A DNA stretch of 64,000 nt from Paracoccaceae bacterium (GCA_016124615.1 WGNF01000002.1:372001-436000); one strand, 5' to 3'. Numbered from the stretch's first letter, positions 26,238 to 35,615 are shown. The notes: a model not told the origin generated them from the letters alone. Program-made: numbers and translations.

Positions 26238-28412
26238 ATGAGCGGGACCGGGCGGAAACCGCCGCTGAAGGCGGACCGGCGCTATCAGGCGCCAGCAGCC
26301 AAGAGCGGGACGCGAAGTGGCGGCGGCAAGTCGGGCGGCGGCGGGCGCAGGCGTCCGCCTGCGAAACGCACGGCACGCGGTGGCAACATGATCACGCGGT
26401 TCTTCGGCGGGCTGATCCGGCGCATCGTCGGGATCATCTGGGGCGTCGGCTGGCGCGTGACGCTGATGCTGGTCTTCGTGCTCGGGATGACCTCGCTTTA
26501 CTATTACGCGACGCTGCCAGCGGCCAAGGATCTGCTCGACGCCCGCACCCGCGGGTCGGTCACGCTGTACGACGACAACGGCGCCGCCTTCGCCTGGCGC
26601 GGCGAGACCTTCGGCGGCACCGTGAACGCCGCGGCGGTGTCGCCCAACCTGCGCAACGCGGTCGTGGCCACCGAAGACCGGCGGTTCTACCACCACTTCG
26701 GCGTCAGCCCGCGCGGCATCCTTGGCGCCATGCTGATCAACATCCGCGCCGGGCGCCGCCCGTTCGACGGCAACGGCGGGTCGACCATCACCCAGCAGGT
26801 CGCCAAGCTCCTGTGCCTCGGCATCCCCTATGACCCGAAGGTCTGGAAAACCGAGGCCGATTACGAGAGCGACTGCCGCCAGTCGACGATCTGGCGCAAG
26901 CTGAAGGAAGTGCCCTACGCGCTGGCGATGGAGGCGAAATACACCAAGAACGAGATCCTGACGATCTACCTGAACCGGGTCTATCTGGGGGCGGGCACGC
27001 GCGGATTCGAGGCCGCGGCCGAGCGCTATTTCGGCAAGCACGCCAGCGACGTGACTCCGGCCGAAGGTGCGATGCTGGCCGGTCTGCTCAAGGCGCCGTC
27101 GTATTATGCGCCGACCAACAATCTGGCGCGGGCGCAGGACCGGGCGAACCTGATCATCGACCTGATGGCCGAGCAAGGCTACCTGACGCTGGCACAGGCG
27201 CAGGACGCGCACAACCATCCGGCGCAGCTGTCGCAATCCGCGGCACAGCAGGCGGGCGGCTATTTCGCCGACTGGGTGATGGATAGCGGCGCCAGCTTCC
27301 TGACCTCGGACACGACCGAGGATGTCATCATCAAGACGACGCTTGACCCGCGCATTCAGGCGGCGGCCGAGGGCGCGATGAAAGACGTGTTCGAAAGCAA
27401 GCTGAAGGACGGATCGAAGGTGCAGGCCGCCATCGTGGTGATGTCGCCGGATGGCGCCGTGCGCGCGATGGTGGGCGGCCGCACCAGCCAGGTTTCGGGC
27501 GCCTTCAACCGCGCGACGCAGGCGCTGCGGCAAACCGGGTCGGCGTTCAAGCCCTTCGTCTATGCCGCCGCGCTCGACATGGGGATGAGCCCGAACGACA
27601 CGGTCGAGGATGCGCCGCTGACGATCAACGTCAAGGGCTCCGGCCCCTGGTCGCCGAAGGACTACGAGCGGGACTACAAGGGCACGGTGACGCTGACGAC
27701 GGCGCTGAAGCTGTCGCTGAACATCCCGGCGGTGAAAATCTCGGAGGCGGTCGGGCGCGCCAATGTGCGCAAGGTGGCGGCCGACTTTGGCATCCAGAGC
27801 GATCTGGCCGCCGGGCCCGCGCTGGCGCTGGGGGTGTCGGGGGTGACGCTGCTGGACATGACAGGCGCCTATGCCGGCATCCTGAACGGCGGATCGTCGG
27901 TCAAGCCCTACGGGCTGATGGAGCTGCGGCTGAAGGGCGACAAGCAGCCGCTGATCGGGCAGGGCGGCGGCATCGGCGAGCGCGTGATCTCGCCCAAGGC
28001 GGATGGCGAACTGATGTACATGATGAATCAGGTCATCGAAAGCGGCACTGGCGCGCGCGCCAAGCTGCCCGACCGTCAGGCGGCGGGCAAGACCGGCACC
28101 ACGCAAGAGGCGCGTGATGCCTGGTTCATCGGCTTTACGGCGGATTACGTCGTGGGGGTCTGGCTGGGCAACGACGACAACTCGCCGCTGACCGGCACCA
28201 CCGGCGGCGGGCTGCCCGCAGATATCTGGCGCGCGACGATGGTCAGCATCGACAAGGGCGTGCCGCCGAAACCGCTGCCGATGATCGTGCCCGAGGCGCC
28301 AACGCTCAGCGCGCCCGCCCAGAGCGTCGTCGATCCCGCGCAGCAGGATTCGGGGACGCTGGCCGACCGCATCATCATGGGCGTGCTGGGCACCCTGACC
28401 GGCAAGAACTGA
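26238..28412 (+). CDS. mrcA: Class A penicillin-binding protein (PBP1A-type transglycosylase/transpeptidase)
   Basis: 724 residues: basic cytoplasmic tail, one membrane anchor (about residues 64-90), GT51 domain (ATEDRRFYHHFGVSPRGILG, NGGSTITQQVAKLL, KYTKNEILTIYLNRVYLG) and transpeptidase domain with SxxK in TGSAFKPF, SxN in SLNIPAV and KTG in AAGKTGTTQEARDAWFIGFT. It polymerises lipid II and cross-links peptidoglycan in the inner membrane. The ATG at 26238 is chosen because the basic tail before the anchor is typical; earlier in-frame starts exist. It diverges from glnK. Confidence 0.93.
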   Translation: MSGTGRKPPLKADRRYQAPAAKSGTRSGGGKSGGGGRRRPPAKRTARGGNMITRFFGGLIRRIVGIIWGVGWRVTLMLVFVLGMTSLYYYATLPAAKDLLDARTRGSVTLYDDNGAAFAWRGETFGGTVNAAAVSPNLRNAVVATEDRRFYHHFGVSPRGILGAMLINIRAGRRPFDGNGGSTITQQVAKLLCLGIPYDPKVWKTEADYESDCRQSTIWRKLKEVPYALAMEAKYTKNEILTIYLNRVYLGAGTRGFEAAAERYFGKHASDVTPAEGAMLAGLLKAPSYYAPTNNLARAQDRANLIIDLMAEQGYLTLAQAQDAHNHPAQLSQSAAQQAGGYFADWVMDSGASFLTSDTTEDVIIKTTLDPRIQAAAEGAMKDVFESKLKDGSKVQAAIVVMSPDGAVRAMVGGRTSQVSGAFNRATQALRQTGSAFKPFVYAAALDMGMSPNDTVEDAPLTINVKGSGPWSPKDYERDYKGTVTLTTALKLSLNIPAVKISEAVGRANVRKVAADFGIQSDLAAGPALALGVSGVTLLDMTGAYAGILNGGSSVKPYGLMELRLKGDKQPLIGQGGGIGERVISPKADGELMYMMNQVIESGTGARAKLPDRQAAGKTGTTQEARDAWFIGFTADYVVGVWLGNDDNSPLTGTTGGGLPADIWRATMVSIDKGVPPKPLPMIVPEAPTLSAPAQSVVDPAQQDSGTLADRIIMGVLGTLTGKN

Positions 28413-28414
28413 GC

Positions 28415-28440
28415 GGCGGCGGGCCGACCCGCCCGCCGCC
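28415..28440. terminator. GC-rich hairpin between convergent PBP and mlaC genes
   Basis: GGCGGCGGGC and GCCCGCCGCC form a perfect 10-bp stem with a 6-base loop, 2 bases after the PBP stop. It is followed on the plus strand by CCGTTTC, so the T-run is weak. It probably ends the PBP transcript and may serve the converging mlaC transcript. Confidence 0.65.
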
Positions 28441-28462
28441 CCGTTTCAAGCGGAAGCCGGGA

Positions 28463-29068
28463 TCAGCCGGAAACCTTGAGCTGCGCGACCAGGGCGTCGA
28501 TGTTGCCATGCTGCTGGTCGAGCATCGCACCGATCTCGGTGCGCTCGGTCGCCAGCATGTTCACGCCTTCGATGATGATGTTGTAGAACAGGTCGCGCCC
28601 GCTCTTGCTGGATACCCACCAGCGCAGATCGAAGGGCGCCTGACCTTGCAGCTTGGCGACCGACACGACCTCGAAGTTCTCGTTCAGCGGATGGGCATCG
28701 ACCACGATGATCTTGCCGCCGATGAATTCGCGGAACCGGCGGCCGTATTTGCGCGAAAGGTAGCCCTGGAACGCCTTGGTGAAGGCCGCCATCTGCGCCG
28801 GGCTGGCCGAGCGTGCGGCAACGCCAAGGGCGCTGCGCGCGATGATCGGCACGTCGGAATACTTGACGAACACCGCCTCGAAATCGACGAACATCTGCTG
28901 TTCGCTTTCACCCGAATTTATGATGCGGTTCACCTCTTCCACGAGCCTGTCGATCAGCGACCGGGCGGTGGAAAGGTCGAGCGCAGCAGCCGGGCCGGGC
29001 AGGGCGGCAAGTGCGGTGCCCGACAGGGCGATGGCCAGCAGGCCGCGGCGGGTCAGATCAGTTCGCAT
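28463..29068 (-). CDS. mlaC: Periplasmic phospholipid-binding protein MlaC
   Basis: 201 residues with a signal peptide that starts RTDLTRRGLLAIALSGTALAALPGPAAA (Tat-like twin Arg) and an MlaC/Ttg2D domain: FVKYSDVPIIARSALG, FTKAFQGYLSRKYGRRF and LRWWVSSKSGRDLFYNIIIEGVNMLATERTEIGAML. MlaC carries phospholipids between outer-membrane MlaA and the inner-membrane MlaFEDB complex. It overlaps mlaA by 11 bases. The mlaFED genes are not here. Confidence 0.92.
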   Translation of the reverse strand: MRTDLTRRGLLAIALSGTALAALPGPAAALDLSTARSLIDRLVEEVNRIINSGESEQQMFVDFEAVFVKYSDVPIIARSALGVAARSASPAQMAAFTKAFQGYLSRKYGRRFREFIGGKIIVVDAHPLNENFEVVSVAKLQGQAPFDLRWWVSSKSGRDLFYNIIIEGVNMLATERTEIGAMLDQQHGNIDALVAQLKVSG

Positions 29069-29822
29069 AGGGATCCTCGTAGGGGTCTACGGCGGCGGGG
29101 GCAGGCTCGCCCAGGTCGTAATGCCGCTTTTCAAGGTAAATCAGGCGTTCCTGCGCATAGCTGTCGGCGCTGTCGTGCAGAATTGAGTTCACCATGTCGT
29201 TGTATTTGTAGCGCGAGTTCAGCGCAGAGCTGAGCGAGAACACGGTCGGATAGCCGCGCACAGCTTTCGGCAGCAGCGCATTTACCGGATCAACGATCGT
29301 ATCGACGACGGTGCCGGCTAGATCACGCTCTGTCGTCGGCCCGAGTGCGACGACCTCAAGATAGGCGCCCTCGCGCACGCCCCAGACCGCCAGCGTCTCG
29401 CCGAAGTCGTTCCGCTTGGCATGCACCCCCAGCGCCCCGGCCGGATCGAAGATGCCGCCGATGCCGAAAATCGTGTTGAAGGCAAAGCGCAGCGTGTTTT
29501 GCCCCGCATCGGCGATCTTGGCCTGCAACAGGTCGTTCATCACATAGCCCGGCAGGCTCAGGTTGCCCGCGAAGTTGCTGACCCCGGCACGCACCGGTGG
29601 GGGCAGGATCTTGCCATAGACCTGCGAGGCCGGCCGGATCAGATGCGAGTCGAGCGCGACGTTCGTTTCGTGGTTCGCGCGGTTCTGCGCCTCGTAGGGG
29701 TCGTTGATGACGCCCGGCCCCTTCGACGGGGCGCAACCTGCCAGCGCGGCCAGCAGCAAAAGCGCCGCCGGGCGGCCCAAACGAGTTCCGGCGGCCGGAA
29801 ACGGAAATTTAGCGTTCGTCAT
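29058..29822 (-). CDS. mlaA: Outer-membrane lipoprotein MlaA (VacJ)
   Basis: 254 residues starting MTNAKFPFPAAGTRLG, with a lipoprotein signal peptide whose lipobox is LAGC. The MlaA domain shows NDPYEAQNRANHETN, GVSNFAGNLSLPGYVMNDLLQ, FNTIFGIGGIFDPAGALG and DFGETLAVWGV. MlaA removes misplaced phospholipids from the outer leaflet of the outer membrane and hands them to MlaC, encoded directly after it with an 11-base overlap. A longer frame opens at 29921, but the lipobox fixes the shorter start. Confidence 0.93.
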   Translation of the reverse strand: MTNAKFPFPAAGTRLGRPAALLLLAALAGCAPSKGPGVINDPYEAQNRANHETNVALDSHLIRPASQVYGKILPPPVRAGVSNFAGNLSLPGYVMNDLLQAKIADAGQNTLRFAFNTIFGIGGIFDPAGALGVHAKRNDFGETLAVWGVREGAYLEVVALGPTTERDLAGTVVDTIVDPVNALLPKAVRGYPTVFSLSSALNSRYKYNDMVNSILHDSADSYAQERLIYLEKRHYDLGEPAPAAVDPYEDPYAN

Positions 29823-29973
29823 GCAAGCTGCCCGAAATCTTGGTCGGGGGATACGACGCCCGACACGCCGCTTCATCACATAGGCCGCCGTGCCGTTCAT
29901 GACAACCGCCAAGCGGGCCACCAGCCAGCCCGATCACATCCGCGTTGAAACCCGCATCGCGAGAGGAGCGATC

Positions 29974-31707
29974 TTGCAACACTTGTGCGAGGCGAACCGG
30001 GCGCCGGGCCTGTCGCCGGGCCCCGAGGCGCGACGAATCCTGCCGGTGGTGGTGCTGTTCGGCATCGTGCAGAACCTGCTGCTGCTGACCGGGCCGCTTT
30101 ACATGCTGCAAGTCTACGATCGCGTTCTGGTCAGCCGGTCAGAACCGACACTGGTCGCGCTGACCGGGCTTCTGGTGCTGGCCTACGCCGGGATGGGGGT
30201 GCTCGAGCATGCCCGCGCCCGGCTGATGGTGCGGCTGGGCGCCCGCTGGATGTCACGGCTGGATCGGCGGGTCTTTGCCGCCGCGCTGTCGCGCCAGATG
30301 GCGGCGCCGGGCGACCCCGCCGCCTGGGCCGCGCAACGCGATCTTGAGGCGGTGCAGCGGTTCCTCGCCTCGCCTGCGCCGCTGGCGCTGTTCGACCTGC
30401 CGTGGACGGTGTTCTTCGCGGGCGCGATCTTTCTGTTCCACCCCTGGCTGGGCTGGCTGGCGCTGGCGGGTGGGGCGCTCTTGGTGGCGCTGGCCGCGCT
30501 CAATCAGGCCGTCACGGCACGGCTGGCCGCCGTGACCGCGACGGCGGCGATGGCGGCCGAGCAACTGTCGGACCAGATCAGGCAAGAGGCGGAAACCGTG
30601 CAGGGCCTTGGCATGCGCGGTGCGGCCTTCGACCGCTGGCAGGTGGCGCGCGGCGCCGCCCTTGCCGGGCAGATCGCGCTGGCCGATCGCGGCGGCGGCA
30701 TCCTCGTGCTGTCGCGCACGGCGCGGCTGATCCTGCAATCGGCCATGCTCGGGATGGGCGCGCTGGTCGTGCTGCGGGGCGACATGTCCGGCGGCGCGAT
30801 GATCGCCGGTTCCGTCCTGCTGGGCCGGGCGTTGCAGCCGGTGGAGCTGGTCCTTGCCCATTGGGGGCTGGCGCAGCGCGCGCGCGACGGCTGGCGACGG
30901 TTGGCCGGGCTGCTGGATCAGGTGCCACCCGAAGCGCCACACCACCCGCTGCCGAAACCGCGCGCGTTGCTGGAGGTGCGTCAGCTGACGGTGATTCCGC
31001 CGGGCTCGGCGCGGGCCGCGTTGCGCATGGTCTCGTTTCGCCTCGAACCGGGGCAGGCGCTGGGCGTGATCGGCCCCTCTGGCGCGGGCAAGTCCAGCCT
31101 CGCCCGCGCATTGACCGGCCATTGGCCCGCGGCGGCGGACGATATCCGGCTCGACGGCGCGACGTTGGCGCAATTCGCCCCCGACACGCTGGGCACGTGG
31201 ATCGGATACCTGCCGCAACGGGTCGCGCTTTTCGCGGGAACGGTGGCCGAAAACATCGCCCGGCTGGCGCCGACCCCCGATTCCGACCAGGTCGTCGCCG
31301 CTGCGTCGCGCGCCGATGCCCACCGGATGATCGTGTCGCTGCCGCAGGGCTATGATACGCCGCTGGGGCCGGGTGGCGCCGGGCTGTCGGGCGGGCAGTT
31401 GCAGCGGATCGGCCTTGCCCGCGCGCTCTACGGCGGTCCGCCCGTGCTGGTGCTGGACGAACCGACGGCGAACCTTGACGCCGAGGGGGCGCAGGCGCTG
31501 ACGGCGGCCGTGCGGCAGGCGAAAGCGGCGGGGGGCGCGGTGGTGCTGATGACGCATCACCCCGCCGCGTTGCAGGCCTGCGATCTGGTGCTGGTACTCG
31601 ACGTCGGCCGGGCGACGGCCTTCGGCCCGCGCGACACCGTGCTGCGCGCGCTGCGGCGGCCCGGGGCCGACCTTGTCGCCGGCCACGGGCCGGGGGGCGC
31701 GGCATGA
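29974..31707 (+). CDS. Type I secretion system permease/ATPase (PrtD/AprD-like)
   Basis: About 577 residues: an ABC membrane domain (LPVVVLFGIVQNLLLLTGPLYMLQVYDRVLVSRSEPTLV) and an ATPase domain with Walker A GPSGAGKSS, signature LSGGQLQRIGLARAL, Walker B VLVLDEPTANLD and switch MTHHP. It lacks the C39 peptidase-like N-terminus of HlyB, so it is the PrtD type used for RTX proteases and similar proteins. Start: GAGAGGAG lies 6 bases before a TTG at 29974, the best site; in-frame GTG 29890 and ATG 29899 are alternatives. It overlaps the adaptor gene. No substrate or TolC gene adjoins. Confidence 0.87.
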   Translation: MQHLCEANRAPGLSPGPEARRILPVVVLFGIVQNLLLLTGPLYMLQVYDRVLVSRSEPTLVALTGLLVLAYAGMGVLEHARARLMVRLGARWMSRLDRRVFAAALSRQMAAPGDPAAWAAQRDLEAVQRFLASPAPLALFDLPWTVFFAGAIFLFHPWLGWLALAGGALLVALAALNQAVTARLAAVTATAAMAAEQLSDQIRQEAETVQGLGMRGAAFDRWQVARGAALAGQIALADRGGGILVLSRTARLILQSAMLGMGALVVLRGDMSGGAMIAGSVLLGRALQPVELVLAHWGLAQRARDGWRRLAGLLDQVPPEAPHHPLPKPRALLEVRQLTVIPPGSARAALRMVSFRLEPGQALGVIGPSGAGKSSLARALTGHWPAAADDIRLDGATLAQFAPDTLGTWIGYLPQRVALFAGTVAENIARLAPTPDSDQVVAAASRADAHRMIVSLPQGYDTPLGPGGAGLSGGQLQRIGLARALYGGPPVLVLDEPTANLDAEGAQALTAAVRQAKAAGGAVVLMTHHPAALQACDLVLVLDVGRATAFGPRDTVLRALRRPGADLVAGHGPGGAA

Positions 31708-33026
31708 CGCCCGACCTTGCGATTCGCGGCCCGCTGCTGGCCGGGGGCTTGGCGCTCGCCGCGCTGCTGCTTGGCGGCGGCGGGTGGGGAATGGGTGTGC
31801 GGCTGGCCGGGGCGATCACCGCGCCGGGGCAGATCGAGGTTGATGGCAACCGGCAGGTCGTGCAGCCGCTCGACGGCGGCATCGTCGACGCCATTCTGGT
31901 GCAGGAGGGCGACACCGTCGTGGCGGGCGAGCCGCTGGTGGCGCTGAACACCGCCGACTTGCAGGCCGACCTTGCCCGCGTGCGCATGGCGCTGGCCGCA
32001 CTGGTCGCGCGCCATGCCCGCCTGACGGCCGAGCGGGACGAATTGGCGGCACCGCCCTTCGACGCAAACCTGCTGGCGACGGCTCGAAGTCCCGGGATCG
32101 CCGCGCTGGTCGAGGATCAGCGCCGTCTGTTCGCCGCGCGCGCCGAAAGTGATGCCAGCCAGCGTGACCAGCTTTCCCGGCAGGCGGCGCAGCTTGGCCG
32201 CGAAATCGACGGGCTGGCGGCGCAGCGGGCGGCGCTGGATCGTCAGCTTGTGCTGGTCGCGCAAGACCTTGCCACGCAAAGCGATCTTGCTGCGCGCGGC
32301 CTTGCCGCGGCCGAGCATGTGCTGATCCTGCAACGCCAGATCGCCGAGCTGGACGGCAGCCGCGCCGCGCTCGACACCCAGCGGGCCGAGGCCGAAAGCC
32401 GCCAGACCGAGGCGCGGATTGCGGCGCTGCGGATCGACCGGACCCGGCGCGAGGCGGCGCTGACCGAACTGCGCGATCTTGTGCCGCAGGAACTCGACCT
32501 GACCGGGCAAGCCGATGCGCTGGCGAACCGGATCGCCCGGCAGACCCTGCGCGCGCCGGTCGGCGGCATCGTCTGGGGGCTGTCGGTGACCACGCCGGGC
32601 GCGGTGGTCCACCCGGGCGATACCCTCCTGTCGATCGTGCCGCAGGACCGCCCGCTGATCGTCACGGCCGAGGTTCCCCCGGTCAACATCGACGATGTCG
32701 CGCCGGGGCAGCCGGTCCGCCTGCGGGTACTGGCTTTTCACGACCGGCTCGCGGCCGAGGTCACCGGCCGTGTCACGCGCCTGTCGCCCGATGCCTTTCG
32801 CGATGATCGCACCGGGCGGAGTTTCTACCGTGTCCGCATCGCACTCGACCCCTTGCCGCGGGCCGGGGCGCCGCCCAGTGCGGGGATGCGGGATCCGCCA
32901 TTGCCCGGCCCGCTGCTGCCCGGAATGCCGGTCGAGACCTTCATCGTCACCGGCGCGCGGACGCCGCTTGCCTATCTTCTTGCCCCGCTTCGGGCCTACT
33001 TCGACCATGCGCTGCGCGAGGGTTGA
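31704..33026 (+). CDS. Type I secretion periplasmic adaptor (HlyD/PrtE family)
   Basis: 440 residues: an N-terminal membrane anchor (LLAGGLALAALLLGGGGWGMGV), a biotinyl-lipoyl-like half (VVQPLDGGIVDAILVQEGDTVVAGEPLVAL), a long coiled-coil hairpin rich in Ala, Arg, Gln and Glu (about residues 85-275), the second lipoyl half (LRAPVGGIVWGLSVTTPGAVVHPGDTLLSIVP) and a C-terminal beta domain. It would bridge the ABC transporter to an outer-membrane TolC channel. It overlaps the ATPase gene by four bases. A GC hairpin (33028-33046) lies just after its stop. Confidence 0.88.
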   Translation: MTPDLAIRGPLLAGGLALAALLLGGGGWGMGVRLAGAITAPGQIEVDGNRQVVQPLDGGIVDAILVQEGDTVVAGEPLVALNTADLQADLARVRMALAALVARHARLTAERDELAAPPFDANLLATARSPGIAALVEDQRRLFAARAESDASQRDQLSRQAAQLGREIDGLAAQRAALDRQLVLVAQDLATQSDLAARGLAAAEHVLILQRQIAELDGSRAALDTQRAEAESRQTEARIAALRIDRTRREAALTELRDLVPQELDLTGQADALANRIARQTLRAPVGGIVWGLSVTTPGAVVHPGDTLLSIVPQDRPLIVTAEVPPVNIDDVAPGQPVRLRVLAFHDRLAAEVTGRVTRLSPDAFRDDRTGRSFYRVRIALDPLPRAGAPPSAGMRDPPLPGPLLPGMPVETFIVTGARTPLAYLLAPLRAYFDHALREG

Positions 33027-33027
33027 T

Positions 33028-33046
33028 CGGGGGTTTCCGTCCCCCG
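33028..33046 (+). terminator. Possible hairpin terminator after the secretion adaptor gene
   Basis: CGGGGG (33028-33033) pairs with CCCCCG (33041-33046) around TTTCCGT, two bases after the stop codon. No T-run follows, so this is only a candidate. Confidence 0.35.
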
Positions 33047-33101
33047 CCGGGGCGGGTAGCCTGCGCCCGAACAAGACCCCGAAACCGAAGCGGAGAAGAC
33101 C

Positions 33102-33566
33102 ATGAGCGGAGAGATCGAGGCGCGCCTTGCGGCGCTGGGCGTTACCTTGTCGGCGGCCCCGGCCCCGGCGGCCAATTATGTGCCTTGGGTCAAGGTCGGC
33201 ACGCTGGTGCATGTCTCTGGCCAGATCAGCCAGGGGCCGGACGGGCTGATCAAGGGCAAGCTGGGGGCGGATATGGATGTGGCGGCGGGCGCGGCGGCGG
33301 CGCAACGTTGCGCGATCAGCCTGCTGGCGCAGGTGCGCGCGGCCTGCGGCGGCGACCTGACGCGGCTGGTGCGGGCGGTCAAGCTGACCGGTTTCGTCAA
33401 CTCCACCGCCGAATTCACTGACCAGCCCAAGGTGATCAACGGGGCGTCGGACTTTCTGGTGGCGGTGCTGGGCGATGCCGGGCGCCACGCCCGTTCGGCG
33501 GTGTCGGCGGCCTCGCTGCCGCTGGGCGTCGCGGTTGAAATCGAAGGCATATTCGAGGTTCGCTGA
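33102..33566 (+). CDS. RidA family protein (YjgF/YER057c/UK114)
   Basis: 154 residues with the RidA fold: VKVGTLVHVSGQISQGPDG, AAQRCAISLLAQVRAACGGDLTRLVRAVKLTGFVNSTAEFTDQPKVINGASD and ARSAVSAASLPLGVAVEIEGIFE; the conserved Arg of RidA (ARSAVSAASLPLG) is present. It is the longer YjgH/LPS-type form. RidA enzymes hydrolyse reactive enamines and imines from PLP enzymes; subfamilies with other activities exist. Its stop overlaps the start of the phosphodiesterase gene (TGATG). Confidence 0.88.
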   Translation: MSGEIEARLAALGVTLSAAPAPAANYVPWVKVGTLVHVSGQISQGPDGLIKGKLGADMDVAAGAAAAQRCAISLLAQVRAACGGDLTRLVRAVKLTGFVNSTAEFTDQPKVINGASDFLVAVLGDAGRHARSAVSAASLPLGVAVEIEGIFEVR

Positions 33567-34333
33567 TGCCCGCATTGCCCCCCGCCTTCCTGACCACGCC
33601 GATCGCGCATCGCGGCTATCACGACCGCGCGGCGGGCCGGATCGAGAATTCGCGCGATGCCATCCGTGCCGCGGTGTCGGCCGGATACGGGATTGAGATC
33701 GACATCCAGCCATCCTCTGACGGGGTTGCGATGGTCTTTCACGATGATGTGCTGGACCGGCTGACCGCCGAAACCGGCCCGATCCGGGCGCGCCCGGCCG
33801 CGGCGCTTCAGGCGATGGTGCTGAAGGACGGCCCCGACGGCATCCCGACCTTGGCCGAGGTGCTTGCGCTGATTGGCGGGCGGGTGCCGCTGCTGATCGA
33901 GATCAAGGATCAGGACGGGGCGAACGGGCCGAACGTCGGGCCGCTGGAGGCGGCGGTGGCGACGCTGCTGGCCGACTACACGGGGCCCGTCGCGGTGATG
34001 TCGTTCAACCCGCATTCCGTGGCGGTGCTGGCGACGCTGGCGCCAAGTGTGCCGCGCGGGCTGACCAGTTGCACCTATCCGGCGCGGGACTGGCCGGACA
34101 TTCCCGAGGAGGAACGGGCCCGGCTGCGCGGCATTCCGGATTACGACCGGGTCGGCGCCAGTTTCATCAGCCACGAGGCCGCCGATCTTGCCAACCCGCG
34201 GGTGACCGCGCTGAAGGGGCAGGGGGCGGCGATCCTGTGCTGGACGATCCGCAGCCCGGCGGCCGAGACGGAGGCCCGCCGCATCGCCGACAACATCACT
34301 TTCGAGCGTTATCCGGCCCCGATCCCCTCTTGA
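33566..34333 (+). CDS. Glycerophosphodiester phosphodiesterase (UgpQ-type)
   Basis: 255 residues, a GDPD TIM barrel: IAHRGYHDRAAGRIENSRDAIRAAV, then the metal ligands EIDIQPSSDGVAMVFHDDVLDRLTAETG, and LLIEIKDQDG. The conserved His-Arg, Glu-x-Asp and His-Asp motifs of the family are present. It has no signal peptide, so it is cytoplasmic like UgpQ and would release glycerol-3-phosphate from glycerophosphodiesters. Coupled to the upstream RidA gene. Confidence 0.9.
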   Translation: MPALPPAFLTTPIAHRGYHDRAAGRIENSRDAIRAAVSAGYGIEIDIQPSSDGVAMVFHDDVLDRLTAETGPIRARPAAALQAMVLKDGPDGIPTLAEVLALIGGRVPLLIEIKDQDGANGPNVGPLEAAVATLLADYTGPVAVMSFNPHSVAVLATLAPSVPRGLTSCTYPARDWPDIPEEERARLRGIPDYDRVGASFISHEAADLANPRVTALKGQGAAILCWTIRSPAAETEARRIADNITFERYPAPIPS

Positions 34334-34379
34334 CCGGCCGCGCGGGCGCCCCACGTCAAGGCTGCCCGCAGGCAAGGAC

Positions 34380-35561
34380 ATGTCGATGAGTGACACGATC
34401 GAAATCACGGTGCTGACCGGGCTGGCCGACATCGCCGCGGAAGATTGGGATGCCTGCGCCTGCCCCGAGGCCGCCACCGGGCGCCCGATCGACCCGTTCA
34501 CCACGCATCGTTTTCTGTCGGCACTGGAACGCTCGCGCTCGGTGGGCGGCCGCACCGGCTGGCGGCCCCGGCATCTGGTAGCGCGGATGGGCGGCACGGT
34601 GATCGCGGTCGCGCCGCTTTATGCAAAAAGCGACAGCCAGGGCGAGTATATCTTCGACTTCAATTGGGCCCATGCCTACGAAAACGCTGGCGGGCGGTAC
34701 TATCCCAAGCTGCAGATCGCGGTGCCGTTCACGCCCGCAACCGGGCGGCGGTTTCTGACCCGTCCGGGCCAGGAGGAGGTTGGCCGTGCCGCGCTGGTGC
34801 AGGGCGCGCTGCAACTCGCGGCCGAGGGCCGGATGTCGTCGCTGCACATCACCTTCTGCACCGGGGAGGAGGCCGAGGCGGGGACGGCGATGGGGCTGAT
34901 GCACCGCGTTACGCAGCAGTTTCACTGGGCCAACGAGGGTTACGACGGGTTCGACGGGTTCCTTGACAGCCTCGCCTCGCGCAAGCGCAAGACGATCCGC
35001 AAGGAACGGGCGACCGCGCAGGACTTCGGCGGCACGATCCACGCGCTGACCGGCGACGACCTGAAGCCCGCGCATTGGGAGGCGTTCTGGCGCTTTTATC
35101 AGGATACCGGCGCGCGGAAATGGGGCACGCCCTACCTGACCCGCGCCTTCTTTGACGAGATGCAGGCGACCATGCGCAACGATATCCTGCTGGTGCTGGC
35201 CGAACGCGGCGGGCGCTGGGTGGCCGGGGCGCTGAATTTCATCGGGCGCGATACGCTTTACGGGCGCTATTGGGGCAGCACCGAGGACCATCCCTGCCTG
35301 CATTTCGAACTGTGCTACTATCAGGCCATCGACTACGCGATCGCGCAGCGGATGCCTCGGGTCGAGGCCGGGGCGCAGGGCGAACACAAACTGGCGCGCG
35401 GCTATCTGCCGACCCCGGTGCATTCGCTGCACTGGATCGCCGACACGGGCTTTCGCGCCGCCGTCGCGCGGTATCTGGAGGCGGAGCGGAATGCCGTGGA
35501 TGAGGAGATCGAGGTGCTGACCGCCTATGGCCCGTTCCGGCGCGGCGACCGGCAGGCGTGA
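34380..35561 (+). CDS. GNAT-superfamily protein, COG3146/DUF482 (peptidogalycan-biosynthesis-like)
   Basis: 393 residues. Motifs DFNWAHAYENAGGRYYPKLQIAVPFTPATGRRFL, GFLDSLASRKRKTIRKERATA, YLTRAFFDEMQATM and MPRVEAGAQGEHKLARGYLPTPVHSLHWI are characteristic of DUF482, a FemAB/GNAT-like family common in proteobacteria. No substrate has been established that I know of. Two in-frame ATGs at 34380 and 34386 are equally plausible starts. Confidence 0.85.
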   Translation: MSMSDTIEITVLTGLADIAAEDWDACACPEAATGRPIDPFTTHRFLSALERSRSVGGRTGWRPRHLVARMGGTVIAVAPLYAKSDSQGEYIFDFNWAHAYENAGGRYYPKLQIAVPFTPATGRRFLTRPGQEEVGRAALVQGALQLAAEGRMSSLHITFCTGEEAEAGTAMGLMHRVTQQFHWANEGYDGFDGFLDSLASRKRKTIRKERATAQDFGGTIHALTGDDLKPAHWEAFWRFYQDTGARKWGTPYLTRAFFDEMQATMRNDILLVLAERGGRWVAGALNFIGRDTLYGRYWGSTEDHPCLHFELCYYQAIDYAIAQRMPRVEAGAQGEHKLARGYLPTPVHSLHWIADTGFRAAVARYLEAERNAVDEEIEVLTAYGPFRRGDRQA

Positions 35562-35615
35562 TCGAATCCCCGGATGCGGGTAAACTGGCGCGACTCGCCG
35601 CGGAAAGGCCGGACC

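Noticed and set aside
26106..28106. Long open frame (666 codons) antisense to the class A PBP gene
   Set aside because: It is a shadow frame of G+C-rich coding sequence: no ribosome-binding site, low-complexity Arg/His/Gly composition and no domain pattern, while the plus strand has a complete PBP. The same applies to long antisense frames over smc (41815-44157), the deaminase/transport genes (58024-59844) and the secretion adaptor (31557-33713).
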